Below, in pieces: positions 27,719-35,788 of a stretch of 64,000 nucleotides of DNA. The notes beneath the pieces were generated by a model, which made no database searches, had not been told where the DNA came from, and saw nothing but the letters and a program-made list of their open reading frames with translations. The translations under genes were made by a program, and so were the position numbers. Source of the DNA: Niastella caeni (GTDB taxonomy: Bacteria > Bacteroidota > Bacteroidia > Chitinophagales > Chitinophagaceae); the NCBI RefSeq assembly GCF_004834005.1, contig NZ_STFF01000006.1, forward strand, positions 248,001 to 312,000. The letters run 5' to 3'. The number at the start of each line of letters is the position of its first letter. The first letter of the stretch is position 1.

Positions 27719-27738
27719 AGGCGTTTTTAGTTCGAGGA
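27691..27738 (+). repeat. Right copy of the 48-bp direct repeat
   Basis: Identical over 48 bases to the tRNA-Lys terminator block at 26234-26281, including the hairpin and the T-run. There is no tRNA in front of it, and the sequences outside the 48 bases do not match. Confidence 0.95.
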
Positions 27739-27872
27739 TATAGTAAAATGACTTCATTTAACCGAAGCAAAATAGGATCTAGTTGATTAACTGGGGGAAA
27801 TCAAGACGATTCCCCGCAGGTTACAAACCCAGGTAGCTAAACTGCACTTCGATACCAGGATATCACACGGGG

Positions 27873-28395
27873 AAACAAAAAAGCCGGCATGCGATGGTTA
27901 TCGTCTGGAATACGAAGTATACAGGTTGGTTGACGAAGCTTTATGTTTGAAATGCAGCCTCCATAGTTTGAATGCAAAGCTACCTGATCTGTTCAGCGAT
28001 AAGCATAGTTTGAAAGACGATACCCGTTGTTTTAATGACAGGCTGTTTAAAATGAAAAGAAGCCTTGTTATTCTCAATTGCGAAAACAACATATCAGGTG
28101 GCTAAACAAAAAAGCTGGAATGCGATGGTCATTGTTTGAAATACGAGATATATAAGCTGGTTTACGAGGCTTTATGTTCGGAATGCAGCCTGGATAGTTT
28201 GAATGCAAGCCACCTTGTTAGCGCAACGATAAGCGTAGTTTGAAAGACGATACCAATTGTTTTAATTGCAGGCTGGCTAAGCCGAAAAGAAGTTAATCCT
28301 AAACTGATTATAGCCTTGATATTCTCAATTGCGAAAATAACATCTCAAATGGCTAAACAAAAAAGCAATCAAACGATGGTCATTGCAATCCGAAC
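27873..28395. repeat. Tandem degenerate repeat, about 231 and 251 bp units plus partial third
   Basis: Units start at 27873, 28104 and 28355 with AAACAAAAAAGC. Units 1 and 2 share long blocks such as GCTTTATGTT, AATGCAGCCT, ATAGTTTGAATGCA, GTTTGAAAGACGATACC and CTCAATTGCGAAAA. In one frame unit 1 is open (YEVYRLVDEALCLKCSLHSL and onward), but unit 2 is interrupted. The third unit keeps only its first 30-40 bases and then runs into three 21-bp sub-repeats. No start, signal or family is evident. Confidence 0.75.
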
Positions 28396-28459
28396 AATAG
28401 CCCCTGCAATCCGAACAATGCCTCTTGCAATTCAACAAAGAGGTTATGACAATGAATGA
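28349..28459 (+). CDS. Possible 36-residue peptide with heptad repeats
   Basis: ATG at 28349, stop at 28457-28459. The peptide contains three 7-residue near-repeats starting AIRTIAP, AIRTMPL and AIQQRGY, matching a 21-bp DNA period (TGCAATCCGAACAAT at 28384 and 28405, degenerate at 28426). It begins exactly where the ~240-bp repeat unit begins. Strongly basic. It may be an accident of the repeat. Confidence 0.2.
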   Translation: MAKQKSNQTMVIAIRTIAPAIRTMPLAIQQRGYDNE

Positions 28460-28633
28460 CAAGAATTCGTCAACCAACAAAAAGGAAACCCCGGTTAATT
28501 ATCAGGAAATATCACGTAGCAACATGGCCGGCTGCCTGTGAAAATAATAACGATCCTAAACAGACAGCAAACAGCTGAAAGAACAGGCTTGCCCCAGGTA
28601 TTTGACTTGCTCCGAAATCTATGCCTAAACAAA

Positions 28634-29257
28634 TCAATCCCCCAAAAATTTCACTTGATCCGCAAAATAACAGCAGGATATACCTGTTTCGCACTTAAAT
28701 ATAACATTTGCTGTTTTCATCCTTAACTCCCACAAGTCCTGGTAATGTTGCTGCCTTTGGGCATCCTTTTTCATAAACTGGTAAAATTCAAGGTCTTTTT
28801 GCAGGTCGATTCCCCGGTGGCCTTTTCCTGCGCGATTTAATTGTTGCTTTAACTCTTGTTGGTCAATCGGTGATAATTCAATACCCGTATATGCCTTTTG
28901 TTCAACGCCGGCTTGTGAGTAAAAAAATACCTGTTCACCTTTATAAGCAATACATATCATTTGATATTGCACCAGCTCGTTCAGTTGTTCGGTGTATTTT
29001 CCATTGTTGTCAGTCAAGCGCATAAAGGTGTTGAGTTTATGTGGAAGCAAGTAAACATACAACTGGTCGAACTGCTCCTGTTTATTTACTGGAATCGTAT
29101 CCTAACTGCTGCCTTTTTGTATGCGTCCGGCAGCGCTTGTGCTAACACTGAATCAATTTCGTACAGTTTTTTATCGAGGTTGCCTACGTACAATTCGAGC
29201 ACTTCATCGCCAGCGATCTGGTGAATCCAATTAAACAGCGTAAAATTAACCGTACCC
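28634..29257 (-). pseudogene. Unidentified gene, 5'-truncated and frameshifted
   Basis: Reading leftward, coding sense begins without a start codon at about 29250 (TLFNWIHQIAGDEVLELYVG) and runs to about 29110 (AQALPDAYKKAA). It then shifts frame and continues from DTIPVNKQEQFDQLYVYLLP to the stop at 28634 (FADQVKFLGD). The second part alone is open for 142 codons from a TTG. A restored product would be about 205 residues, probably cytoplasmic, with charged helices (QQELKQQLNRAGKGHRG). No family recognised. Confidence 0.6.
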
Positions 29258-29426
29258 TACAGGTCGTTGTTATCAATTATGCGTATATTAGTAGGGATAT
29301 TTGTTTCAATAAAAATAAACCTTATGCCTATCCTACTACACTCCAGGGCTCCACCTGTCATGCCATTCATGCAATTATAATACTACTGCCATAAATTATT
29401 ACCAGGTATTCTTTAAAATATTTTAT

Positions 29427-30560
29427 ATGATATCAACCAATCAATTGCGCTATGTAATATATTTTTTACTTATTACTGCCGTGTGGGGATGCGCTAAGGA
29501 CAAAACAGCCATTACAGAACAAATGACCCATGCCATCAATGAAGACCATCCTGTTTTTCAACAAATGATCAAAGCAGGTTTTGATAAAAAAAATATAGTG
29601 GAATATGCGGACCGGTTTGTAGCAGAAGAGGATATCATATTTTATAAGAAGGAACCTATAGCGGCGGGCGAACACATGACGGAGCAGGCACGAACTCCCT
29701 ACCTGGTGTCTGCATCATATAACAATGTTACAGTATTCCTGAATACCGCCTCTTTTGGTTCCATTGGTACCAATTTGAGTAACGCGCTTAATGCGGCCAT
29801 TGCTTCATACAATGCAATTGGTACAGGCATAGCGTTCACCAGAGTGGCTTCTGCATCTGGCGCCCTTATACAAATTGTAAGAAATAATGGCATTGGAGCC
29901 AATGTATGCGGACAAGCCGGTTTTCCGTTTTCCAACGGACAGCCTTTTAATATTATTAATATTAATGAATCCTTTTTAGTATCTAGTGGTTATAGCAGCC
30001 AGTCACAGCTTACCTTGTTGTTGGCTCACGAAATGGGTCATTGCATAGGACTAAGGCACACCAACTGGCAGGTATTGGGCGAAGGGTTTGCGCCTACTAT
30101 TGGCGCCACTCCGCTTACAGATGCCTCCAGTGCTATGAATGGGGCTACCTGCGGCGCTTTCTGGGCGGGTTTATCTGCCAATGATATTACAGCTTTAAGA
30201 ATATTATATAGTAGTACTAATCTTGGCGCAGTATTGAATTCCAATGCAGTGATGTATACCAACCAGTACCTTAAGTCTACGGATGGTCGCTTTATGCTTA
30301 TTTTGCAAACGGATGGCAACCTGGTACTTTATTTTTATAATACGTTTTTATGGCATACCAACACCGTTAATCCGGCTGTTAATAGGTTAAATATGCAAGG
30401 TGACGGTAACCTGGTATTATACGACAGTTATTCTACGCCATATTTTAATACCGGAACCTCGGCTTATCCGGGCGCTTATGTTGTATTGCAAAATGATGGC
30501 AACCTGGTAATTTACCAAGGCGGCGTTTTTCGCTGGCAGTCAGGCACCTGCTGTCATTAG
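29427..30560 (+). CDS. Lipoprotein: HEMGH zinc metalloprotease fused to a bulb-type lectin domain
   Basis: 377 residues. A lipoprotein signal ends TAVWGC with Cys22 as lipidation site. The protease domain (~90-262) has the zinc motif HEMGHCIGLRH with His201, Glu202, His205 and His211, as in the M57-type metalloproteases of Bacteroidota. Residues ~265-377 are a B-lectin (monocot mannose-binding) domain with three exact QxDxNxVxY sites: QTDGNLVLY at 294, QGDGNLVLY at 324 and QNDGNLVIY at 355. Mannose recognition would target the protease to a glycan-bearing surface; that is inference. A terminator follows 30 bases after the stop. Intact, in contrast with the decayed genes to its left. Confidence 0.85.
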   Translation: MISTNQLRYVIYFLLITAVWGCAKDKTAITEQMTHAINEDHPVFQQMIKAGFDKKNIVEYADRFVAEEDIIFYKKEPIAAGEHMTEQARTPYLVSASYNNVTVFLNTASFGSIGTNLSNALNAAIASYNAIGTGIAFTRVASASGALIQIVRNNGIGANVCGQAGFPFSNGQPFNIININESFLVSSGYSSQSQLTLLLAHEMGHCIGLRHTNWQVLGEGFAPTIGATPLTDASSAMNGATCGAFWAGLSANDITALRILYSSTNLGAVLNSNAVMYTNQYLKSTDGRFMLILQTDGNLVLYFYNTFLWHTNTVNPAVNRLNMQGDGNLVLYDSYSTPYFNTGTSAYPGAYVVLQNDGNLVIYQGGVFRWQSGTCCH

Positions 30561-30590
30561 GCGTCTTCCGCGCTATCTATAAAGTAACAC

Positions 30591-30625
30591 AAAGGCCGTC
30601 ATCAAATAAGAGACGGCCTTTCTTA
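30591..30625 (+). terminator. Rho-independent terminator after lectin-protease gene
   Basis: The stem AAAGGCCGTC / GACGGCCTTT has an 11-base loop and is followed by TCTT. It lies 30 bases after the stop and next to the end of the gene fragment at 30623-30787. Confidence 0.75.
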
Positions 30626-30787
30626 AATCTTCCAAATGATAGCCCCAGCAAGCGCTGCACCATCTTCGTAGTCTTCTACCAATATCCCCGGCCTTGATAA
30701 ATTCACTTTTTTACCGCCGATGATATCACCTGTTTTGGACTCGAATTGCGTTTCATTGGCAATTTTATTTTTATAAATGCTCCATTC
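30623..30787 (-). pseudogene. C-terminal fragment of the exported small protein (copy B)
   Basis: Leftward frame reading EWSIYKNKIANETQFESKTG, then KKVNLSRPGILVEDYEDGAA, ending at a TAA at 30623. It matches the C-terminal part of the broken gene at 26844-27361 at nearly every residue until its last few codons. It begins directly after the stop codon of the MutS-like gene at 30788 and has no N-terminal half, so it is a remnant of a paralogue cut off at that junction. Confidence 0.8.
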
Positions 30788-32116
30788 TCAACCTACCAGC
30801 CTTATCAGTTCGATGATCTTTTCATTTTCAATGATCATCATCCCTTGCCGGTCGGTTGAAATGCCTTCCTGCAACTGGTAGGTATAGGCGGGAACCTCTC
30901 CCTGCATCACGGTTGGCATATACAGGAAGCGTACAGATGGCCTGCGTTCTCTGAGAGCTGTACCTACTTCAGTAATATGGGTGGAAATGATAAAACAGCA
31001 ATTTCGTTTGGCAGCCAGGGCTTCAGCAATGGACAAGGTGGCATCATAGGCATCCTTTACATTGGTGCCTTTAAAAAGTTCATCGAAAATAACCACCAGG
31101 TTGCCGGTAGCCCTGATGGTTTCCGCTACCGTTTTCACCCGTAATACTTCTGCATAAAAATGGCTGTATCCATGTTTGAGATCGTCAGAAATATTGATGG
31201 TGGTAAAAATGCCATTCTTTACAGAAAACTTCATGTCGGCCGCTGCCACCGGAAATCCCATATGCGCCAGGTACAGCGCTATACCGAATGATTTCATATA
31301 GGTTGACTTGCCGGCCATATTGGCGCCGGTGAGAAAAACCATATTGTGTTGCCCGTTAAAATAGGCAGGGTTGGCAACCGCCTGGTCAAGCAACGGGTGA
31401 TACAACCCGGTGATGCGGATGTTGTTTTCCGTGGCCGGCAGTGCCTGCGGAAAGCAAAAACCCCGGGCAACAGCTACACCGGCAACGGCGATGTATACGT
31501 CAAATTCATATAAGAGCTGCAACAGTTCTTTCAAATCCTTATACTTCCTGGTCCTGAGGCAATGCGCCTGTTTTACCTGTTTCCACAACGATTGGCTGCG
31601 GGTAGCATCAACACTTTCCTGCAGCCATTGCATTTCCTTTCCTGAAAGAACGGCGTGCACTTTTTTCAGCTGTTCCTTAAATGGGTTATCAGCATCCTGT
31701 TGCAGCTTGTTCATAAAACCGTGAATGGCCTGCAGGGTTTGAATGGTTTGCTTCAGCGCATTTTCCTGCTGCCGGTCTTCTTCTCCCCCCACCAGCCTGC
31801 TATGCAATTTCTTTACTACCGTTGACCAGGCTGTTTCCAATAAACTGCCACCGCCGGAGCGCAGATAGTCTTCCATGGTATGGAAGACTTCCGCGGAAAA
31901 TGGCAATGCTGTTGTTTTTATTGTGAAATAGCTGATCAACCGTACCCGTTCATTGATGCGGGCAGCATCAGTTAACGGTGTTTTAAAAAATTGCGTTAAT
32001 AGTTGCTGTCCCCCATCGGTAATCGTGTGGTTGAAGAGGTTGAAAACAGAATAGCTTTTATATTTCCCCAGAATACCCAGGTCGTCGAGTGTTTGTTTGT
32101 CTGCTATAAAGCTCAT
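30788..32116 (-). CDS. MutS-like ATPase lacking mismatch-recognition domains (second of a tandem pair)
   Basis: 442 residues from the ATG at 32116. The frame is open further upstream (to 32188), but homology with the neighbouring paralogue starts at MSFIADKQTLDDLGILGKYK. The N-terminal half resembles MutS core/lever domain III. The C-terminal half is the ABC-type ATPase, with Walker A GANMAGKST, Walker B VVIFDELFKGTN and the switch histidine in STHI. MutS domains I and II (mismatch binding, connector) and any Smr nuclease are absent, so it is not a replication-repair MutS. It starts 16 bases after its paralogue and is the last gene of the leftward block. Confidence 0.85.
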   Translation of the reverse strand: MSFIADKQTLDDLGILGKYKSYSVFNLFNHTITDGGQQLLTQFFKTPLTDAARINERVRLISYFTIKTTALPFSAEVFHTMEDYLRSGGGSLLETAWSTVVKKLHSRLVGGEEDRQQENALKQTIQTLQAIHGFMNKLQQDADNPFKEQLKKVHAVLSGKEMQWLQESVDATRSQSLWKQVKQAHCLRTRKYKDLKELLQLLYEFDVYIAVAGVAVARGFCFPQALPATENNIRITGLYHPLLDQAVANPAYFNGQHNMVFLTGANMAGKSTYMKSFGIALYLAHMGFPVAAADMKFSVKNGIFTTINISDDLKHGYSHFYAEVLRVKTVAETIRATGNLVVIFDELFKGTNVKDAYDATLSIAEALAAKRNCCFIISTHITEVGTALRERRPSVRFLYMPTVMQGEVPAYTYQLQEGISTDRQGMMIIENEKIIELIRLVG

Positions 32117-32132
32117 GAGCCTGTTGTTTAGT

Positions 32133-33461
32133 TTACCCGTTATTAATGATATCGAGGATCCCTTCGTTGTTGATGATGACCATTCCATGCCTGTCGGCAG
32201 TAATGCCGGGCGCCAGCCTGTACGTATATACCGGTACGTTGTTACGCATGGTGGTAGGCATGTAGTTGAACAAGATCCCTTTGCACCGTTCTTTCAACAC
32301 CTCCCCTGCTTCTACAATATGCGTTGATACCACGAACATGCAATTCCTGCGGGTGGCAAAGGCTTCGGTAATGGCGATCGTTGCTTCGTAGGCGTCCTTC
32401 ACATTGGTACCCCTAAACAGCTCGTCAAAAATGATGAAGAGGTTTTTCGAGAGCACCATTTCCTGGGCCACTTTTTTCAATCGCAATACTTCTGCGTAAA
32501 AATGACTGTTGCCCATGCTAAGATCATCGGCCAGGTTAATGGTAGTAAAAATGCCATTCCGTACGGAAAAAGTCATTTTCCTGGCCGGCACGGGGAAGCC
32601 CATATGCGCCAGGTACAGGGCAATACCCAGGGATTTCATAAAGGTTGATTTGCCCGCCATATTGGCGCCGGTCAGAAATACGACATTGTTCCCGGGTGTC
32701 ATGTGCAGCGTATTGGGCACAGCGTTAGCTACCTGCGGGTGGTATACTTCTTCCAGGTAAAGGGAAGCCTGGTCATTGCCGGTTGCTTCAGGAAATACAA
32801 AATCATGCTTGCGGGCAATGCCGGCTACAGCTATATACACATCGAGGTGATACAGGTGAAATAACAACCGGCGCAGGACGCTGGCTTTGTTAAACCGCAA
32901 CAGGTCATCGAACCGGGCGGTTTGTGCATACGACAGCTTGCTCTTTACTTTCAATTGCAGCAATGGCTCCAGACCGGCATCGGCCAGCAGCTCATTCATC
33001 TCCTGCACCACCGGTGCAAAAGCAGTAGCGGTAACGGCGGGTGAAATGCTATTGATAAAAGATCGAAGCTGTTGCAATACTTCTGCTATGGCGGCAATGC
33101 CGTTACTGATCAGTTTGTACTGGTGGTCTGTAGCGATCAGTTGCTGCAGCTTACCGGCCATGGTCTCTTTTTCGGGCGACAGCCGGGTGCGTTCATCATC
33201 ATTTTCCAGGTACAGCTCAATACTATCGAACAGGGCGCTGCTCAAAGGAAACGGCATGTTGCCCGCAGCAAAGAACCGGATGGTTTCGCTGCGGGCATTG
33301 ATGGCGGCAGCACCGGCCAAAGGGTACAGGAACATTTGTTCCAGTATGCCGGCGCCGCCCCTGGTATGGGTATTATTGAATAAGGTGTAAATGGAATCAC
33401 TGCCCGGCTTGCCGAAAATATTCAGGTCGTCGAGCGTTTGTTTGTCGGTTTCAAAAAGCAT
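32133..33461 (-). CDS. MutS-like ATPase lacking mismatch-recognition domains (first of a tandem pair)
   Basis: 442 residues. It opens with DKQTLDDLNIFGKPGSDSIY, aligned with the paralogue at 30788. A helical core lies at ~20-225. The ATPase has Walker A GANMAGKST (265-273), Walker B IIFDELFRGTN (Asp346, Glu347) and His381 in the STH switch. DELFRGT replaces the canonical DELGRGT. Its ATG is 18 bases after the ABC permease-Gldg stop, so it is probably co-translated with the exporter. The pair could form a heterodimer, as MutS ATPases work as dimers; that is inference. Confidence 0.85.
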   Translation of the reverse strand: MLFETDKQTLDDLNIFGKPGSDSIYTLFNNTHTRGGAGILEQMFLYPLAGAAAINARSETIRFFAAGNMPFPLSSALFDSIELYLENDDERTRLSPEKETMAGKLQQLIATDHQYKLISNGIAAIAEVLQQLRSFINSISPAVTATAFAPVVQEMNELLADAGLEPLLQLKVKSKLSYAQTARFDDLLRFNKASVLRRLLFHLYHLDVYIAVAGIARKHDFVFPEATGNDQASLYLEEVYHPQVANAVPNTLHMTPGNNVVFLTGANMAGKSTFMKSLGIALYLAHMGFPVPARKMTFSVRNGIFTTINLADDLSMGNSHFYAEVLRLKKVAQEMVLSKNLFIIFDELFRGTNVKDAYEATIAITEAFATRRNCMFVVSTHIVEAGEVLKERCKGILFNYMPTTMRNNVPVYTYRLAPGITADRHGMVIINNEGILDIINNG

Positions 33462-33479
33462 GTATACTCATTTTACAGT

Positions 33480-35780
33480 TTATCTGCGTTTACGCCTGAT
33501 CAAAAGAATGGAACCAAATGCCAGCAAAATGCAGGGGAGTATCCATATAAAAATGATCTTTGCAATTTTCACCTGGTTTTTTGTCAACAAAACTTTTGTG
33601 TCTTTGGCCGGCGGGCGGCTGCTGTCGATGGGGAACTGGCCATAGCTCATCCAGCAAAATAAACCGGTGTTGAATACAAAATTGGCAGCGCGCATATTGA
33701 ACCGTTGTAATTCTGCATTGCTTATAAAATCGGCATCGCTGGTGATCACGATCCGCTGCTCTTTGCCATTCAGGGTACGGGTAAGGCCAAGCGCAGTGGC
33801 AAAGGACCTGCGCTCATCGCCTTTGGTTGAATCAAATAACACCTCGGCCGAATCGCTTACCAGTTTATCTTTCTTGAGCCAGCCCGACCGGCCATTGGTC
33901 ATTAGCAGGGGTTTTATGGTAAACGAGCCGGTGTCGGTATAGGTAAGCGCTGTAACACCAGGCATGGAAATGTAAGCGCTGTCGTGGTGGCTGTGTTGCA
34001 GCGGCGGGTAAAACCCGGCCGCAGTTGTGGTAAGATAGGGCGTCACCAGCTCCGGCGCCAGCTCTTTTGTTGGCTGCACCAATACGCCATCCATCATTTT
34101 AACACCCAACCTGTTGAGCAGGGGCGACAGCAATGCCTGCTTTCCCGGCTCACCGGCAATAAGCATATTACCGCCGTTATCGATGTATTGCTGCAGCTTG
34201 GCAAGCTCGGCATGCGTATAAGCCGTTTTGGGATCTGCCAGCACCAGTGCAGAAATACCGGCAGGAATATCATGGGTGGCCAGTGAAAGCGTATCAACAT
34301 CAAACCCCTGGTTAATGAGCGAATTGCGGAAGTTCTTTAGATTGGTAAGTACTTTGTATTCACGATCGCCGGCCTTATTGATGTCCCTTTCAAAATGACC
34401 GGTCAAAAAAATGATCTTCGGCATACTGGCCTGCTGCAGGCGTTTCAGCGCAGCAGACACTTCCGTTTCGCTGGGCCACTGGTGCATATCGTCGAATACC
34501 CGTAAAAAGGTGGTGCGGCCTTTATATTTTAACTGCATCACATAGCGGTTCATTTCGGGGCGCAGGTCAACAAGCTTTCGAACTTCAGCAGGCGTTTTAA
34601 AATCGGCGAGCGACAGGTCCCTGCTTTCTGCATTCCGTTTGGCAACGGCTTCCAGCGTTCTTCCTCCAAACCATTTTTCGGGATTACGCACATCCAGCGC
34701 CGAGTCATAGTATAGCACTGTTTTCAGTTCTATGTTATTCTTGAACCGCATATACGGTTCCCATTTGCCCAGGTTCGTGTTGTACGATTCCGGCGCCCCC
34801 ATATACCAGTAATTCCCTAACAGGTTATTATAAGCAGTAACCTCCAGCGGCTCCCTGCCCAGTTCCTTTATGATCTGCTGCGCTTTTTTTGTAAGCGTTC
34901 GGGCCTTGCCGGCCGTGGCATCGTAATACCCTACCAGCACCGGAATGGAACTGATATACCCTATGGTAAGGGTAATAACAAGCACCAGCACATACCGGCC
35001 CATACGCACCAATGCGGGCCGCGATTCAATATCGCCCTGCATTTTATACACGCTAAGACCCAGGAAAAGATAAACGATCAATATAAAATAAAGCACATCC
35101 TTGGTGGTGATCAATCCGTTCAGCATATTGCTGGTACGCCCGGTAACAGAAAGGAAATAGGTAAGGTTCCTTACAAACGGAACGCCCTGCCACAGTTTAC
35201 CAATATAAAACAGGATGGCGAACATCACGAAGGTGCATATGGCCGCAACGATCTGGTAATTGGTGAGGCTCGACATAAATAAACCAATGGCGGAATAGAC
35301 GCATAACAGCAGGAAAAAACCCAGCAGGGCGCTCAGCAGTTTTCCGGCATCGGGCGATTGAATCTGGAACATACCTAACAATACAAAAACACCAATGAGC
35401 GCCAGCAGCAGCAGGCTGTAGATCATCATGGAGAGGAATTTTCCCAGTACGATCTGCCTGATCTTTACCGGCGAGGCATGCAACAGCTTTATGGTACCGC
35501 TGCTTGTTTCGCGGCTTATGAGGCCCATGGTCAACAACGGCATGTACAGGTACAGGTACTGCATTACACCGCCCACCAGTCCGCTTTTGCCAAAATAAAT
35601 GAAATCGGTGAGGCTTATATTCAACTTGTTACCGGCATCCTGTTCCCGGGCGATCATTTCAAGCATATCCATATAAGTTATGCCGCACTGGATCAGGAAA
35701 ATGATCATCAGGAACCAGGCAATGGGCGAATAGAATAAGGTGCGCAGCTCGGTTTGCGCTATTTTGAAGATCGTTTTCAT
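33480..35780 (-). CDS. ABC-2 permease fused to a Gldg-type auxiliary domain
   Basis: 766 residues. The N-terminal ~245 residues are a six-helix ABC-2 type permease (GldF-like: ELRTLFYSPIAWFLMIIFLI, and SRETSSGTIKLLHASPV). After a seventh helix near 270, a large extracytoplasmic Gldg/ABC_transp_aux domain runs from about 290 to 730 and contains PKIIFLTGHFERD and VITSDADFISN. A last helix and a basic RRKRR tail close the protein. GldF and GldG are separate proteins in gliding flavobacteria; here they are one chain. It starts 8 bases after the ATPase gene. Substrate unknown. Confidence 0.9.
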   Translation of the reverse strand: MKTIFKIAQTELRTLFYSPIAWFLMIIFLIQCGITYMDMLEMIAREQDAGNKLNISLTDFIYFGKSGLVGGVMQYLYLYMPLLTMGLISRETSSGTIKLLHASPVKIRQIVLGKFLSMMIYSLLLLALIGVFVLLGMFQIQSPDAGKLLSALLGFFLLLCVYSAIGLFMSSLTNYQIVAAICTFVMFAILFYIGKLWQGVPFVRNLTYFLSVTGRTSNMLNGLITTKDVLYFILIVYLFLGLSVYKMQGDIESRPALVRMGRYVLVLVITLTIGYISSIPVLVGYYDATAGKARTLTKKAQQIIKELGREPLEVTAYNNLLGNYWYMGAPESYNTNLGKWEPYMRFKNNIELKTVLYYDSALDVRNPEKWFGGRTLEAVAKRNAESRDLSLADFKTPAEVRKLVDLRPEMNRYVMQLKYKGRTTFLRVFDDMHQWPSETEVSAALKRLQQASMPKIIFLTGHFERDINKAGDREYKVLTNLKNFRNSLINQGFDVDTLSLATHDIPAGISALVLADPKTAYTHAELAKLQQYIDNGGNMLIAGEPGKQALLSPLLNRLGVKMMDGVLVQPTKELAPELVTPYLTTTAAGFYPPLQHSHHDSAYISMPGVTALTYTDTGSFTIKPLLMTNGRSGWLKKDKLVSDSAEVLFDSTKGDERRSFATALGLTRTLNGKEQRIVITSDADFISNAELQRFNMRAANFVFNTGLFCWMSYGQFPIDSSRPPAKDTKVLLTKNQVKIAKIIFIWILPCILLAFGSILLIRRKRR

Positions 35781-35788
35781 GGAATACT

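Noticed and set aside
26234..27738. Possible CRISPR-like array
   Set aside because: Only two copies of the 48-bp block, 1.4 kb apart, and the block is a terminator hairpin; no cas genes.
27873..28395. CRISPR or diversity-generating repeat
   Set aside because: Units of 231 and 251 bp are far too long for CRISPR, and there is no reverse transcriptase gene for a diversity-generating element.
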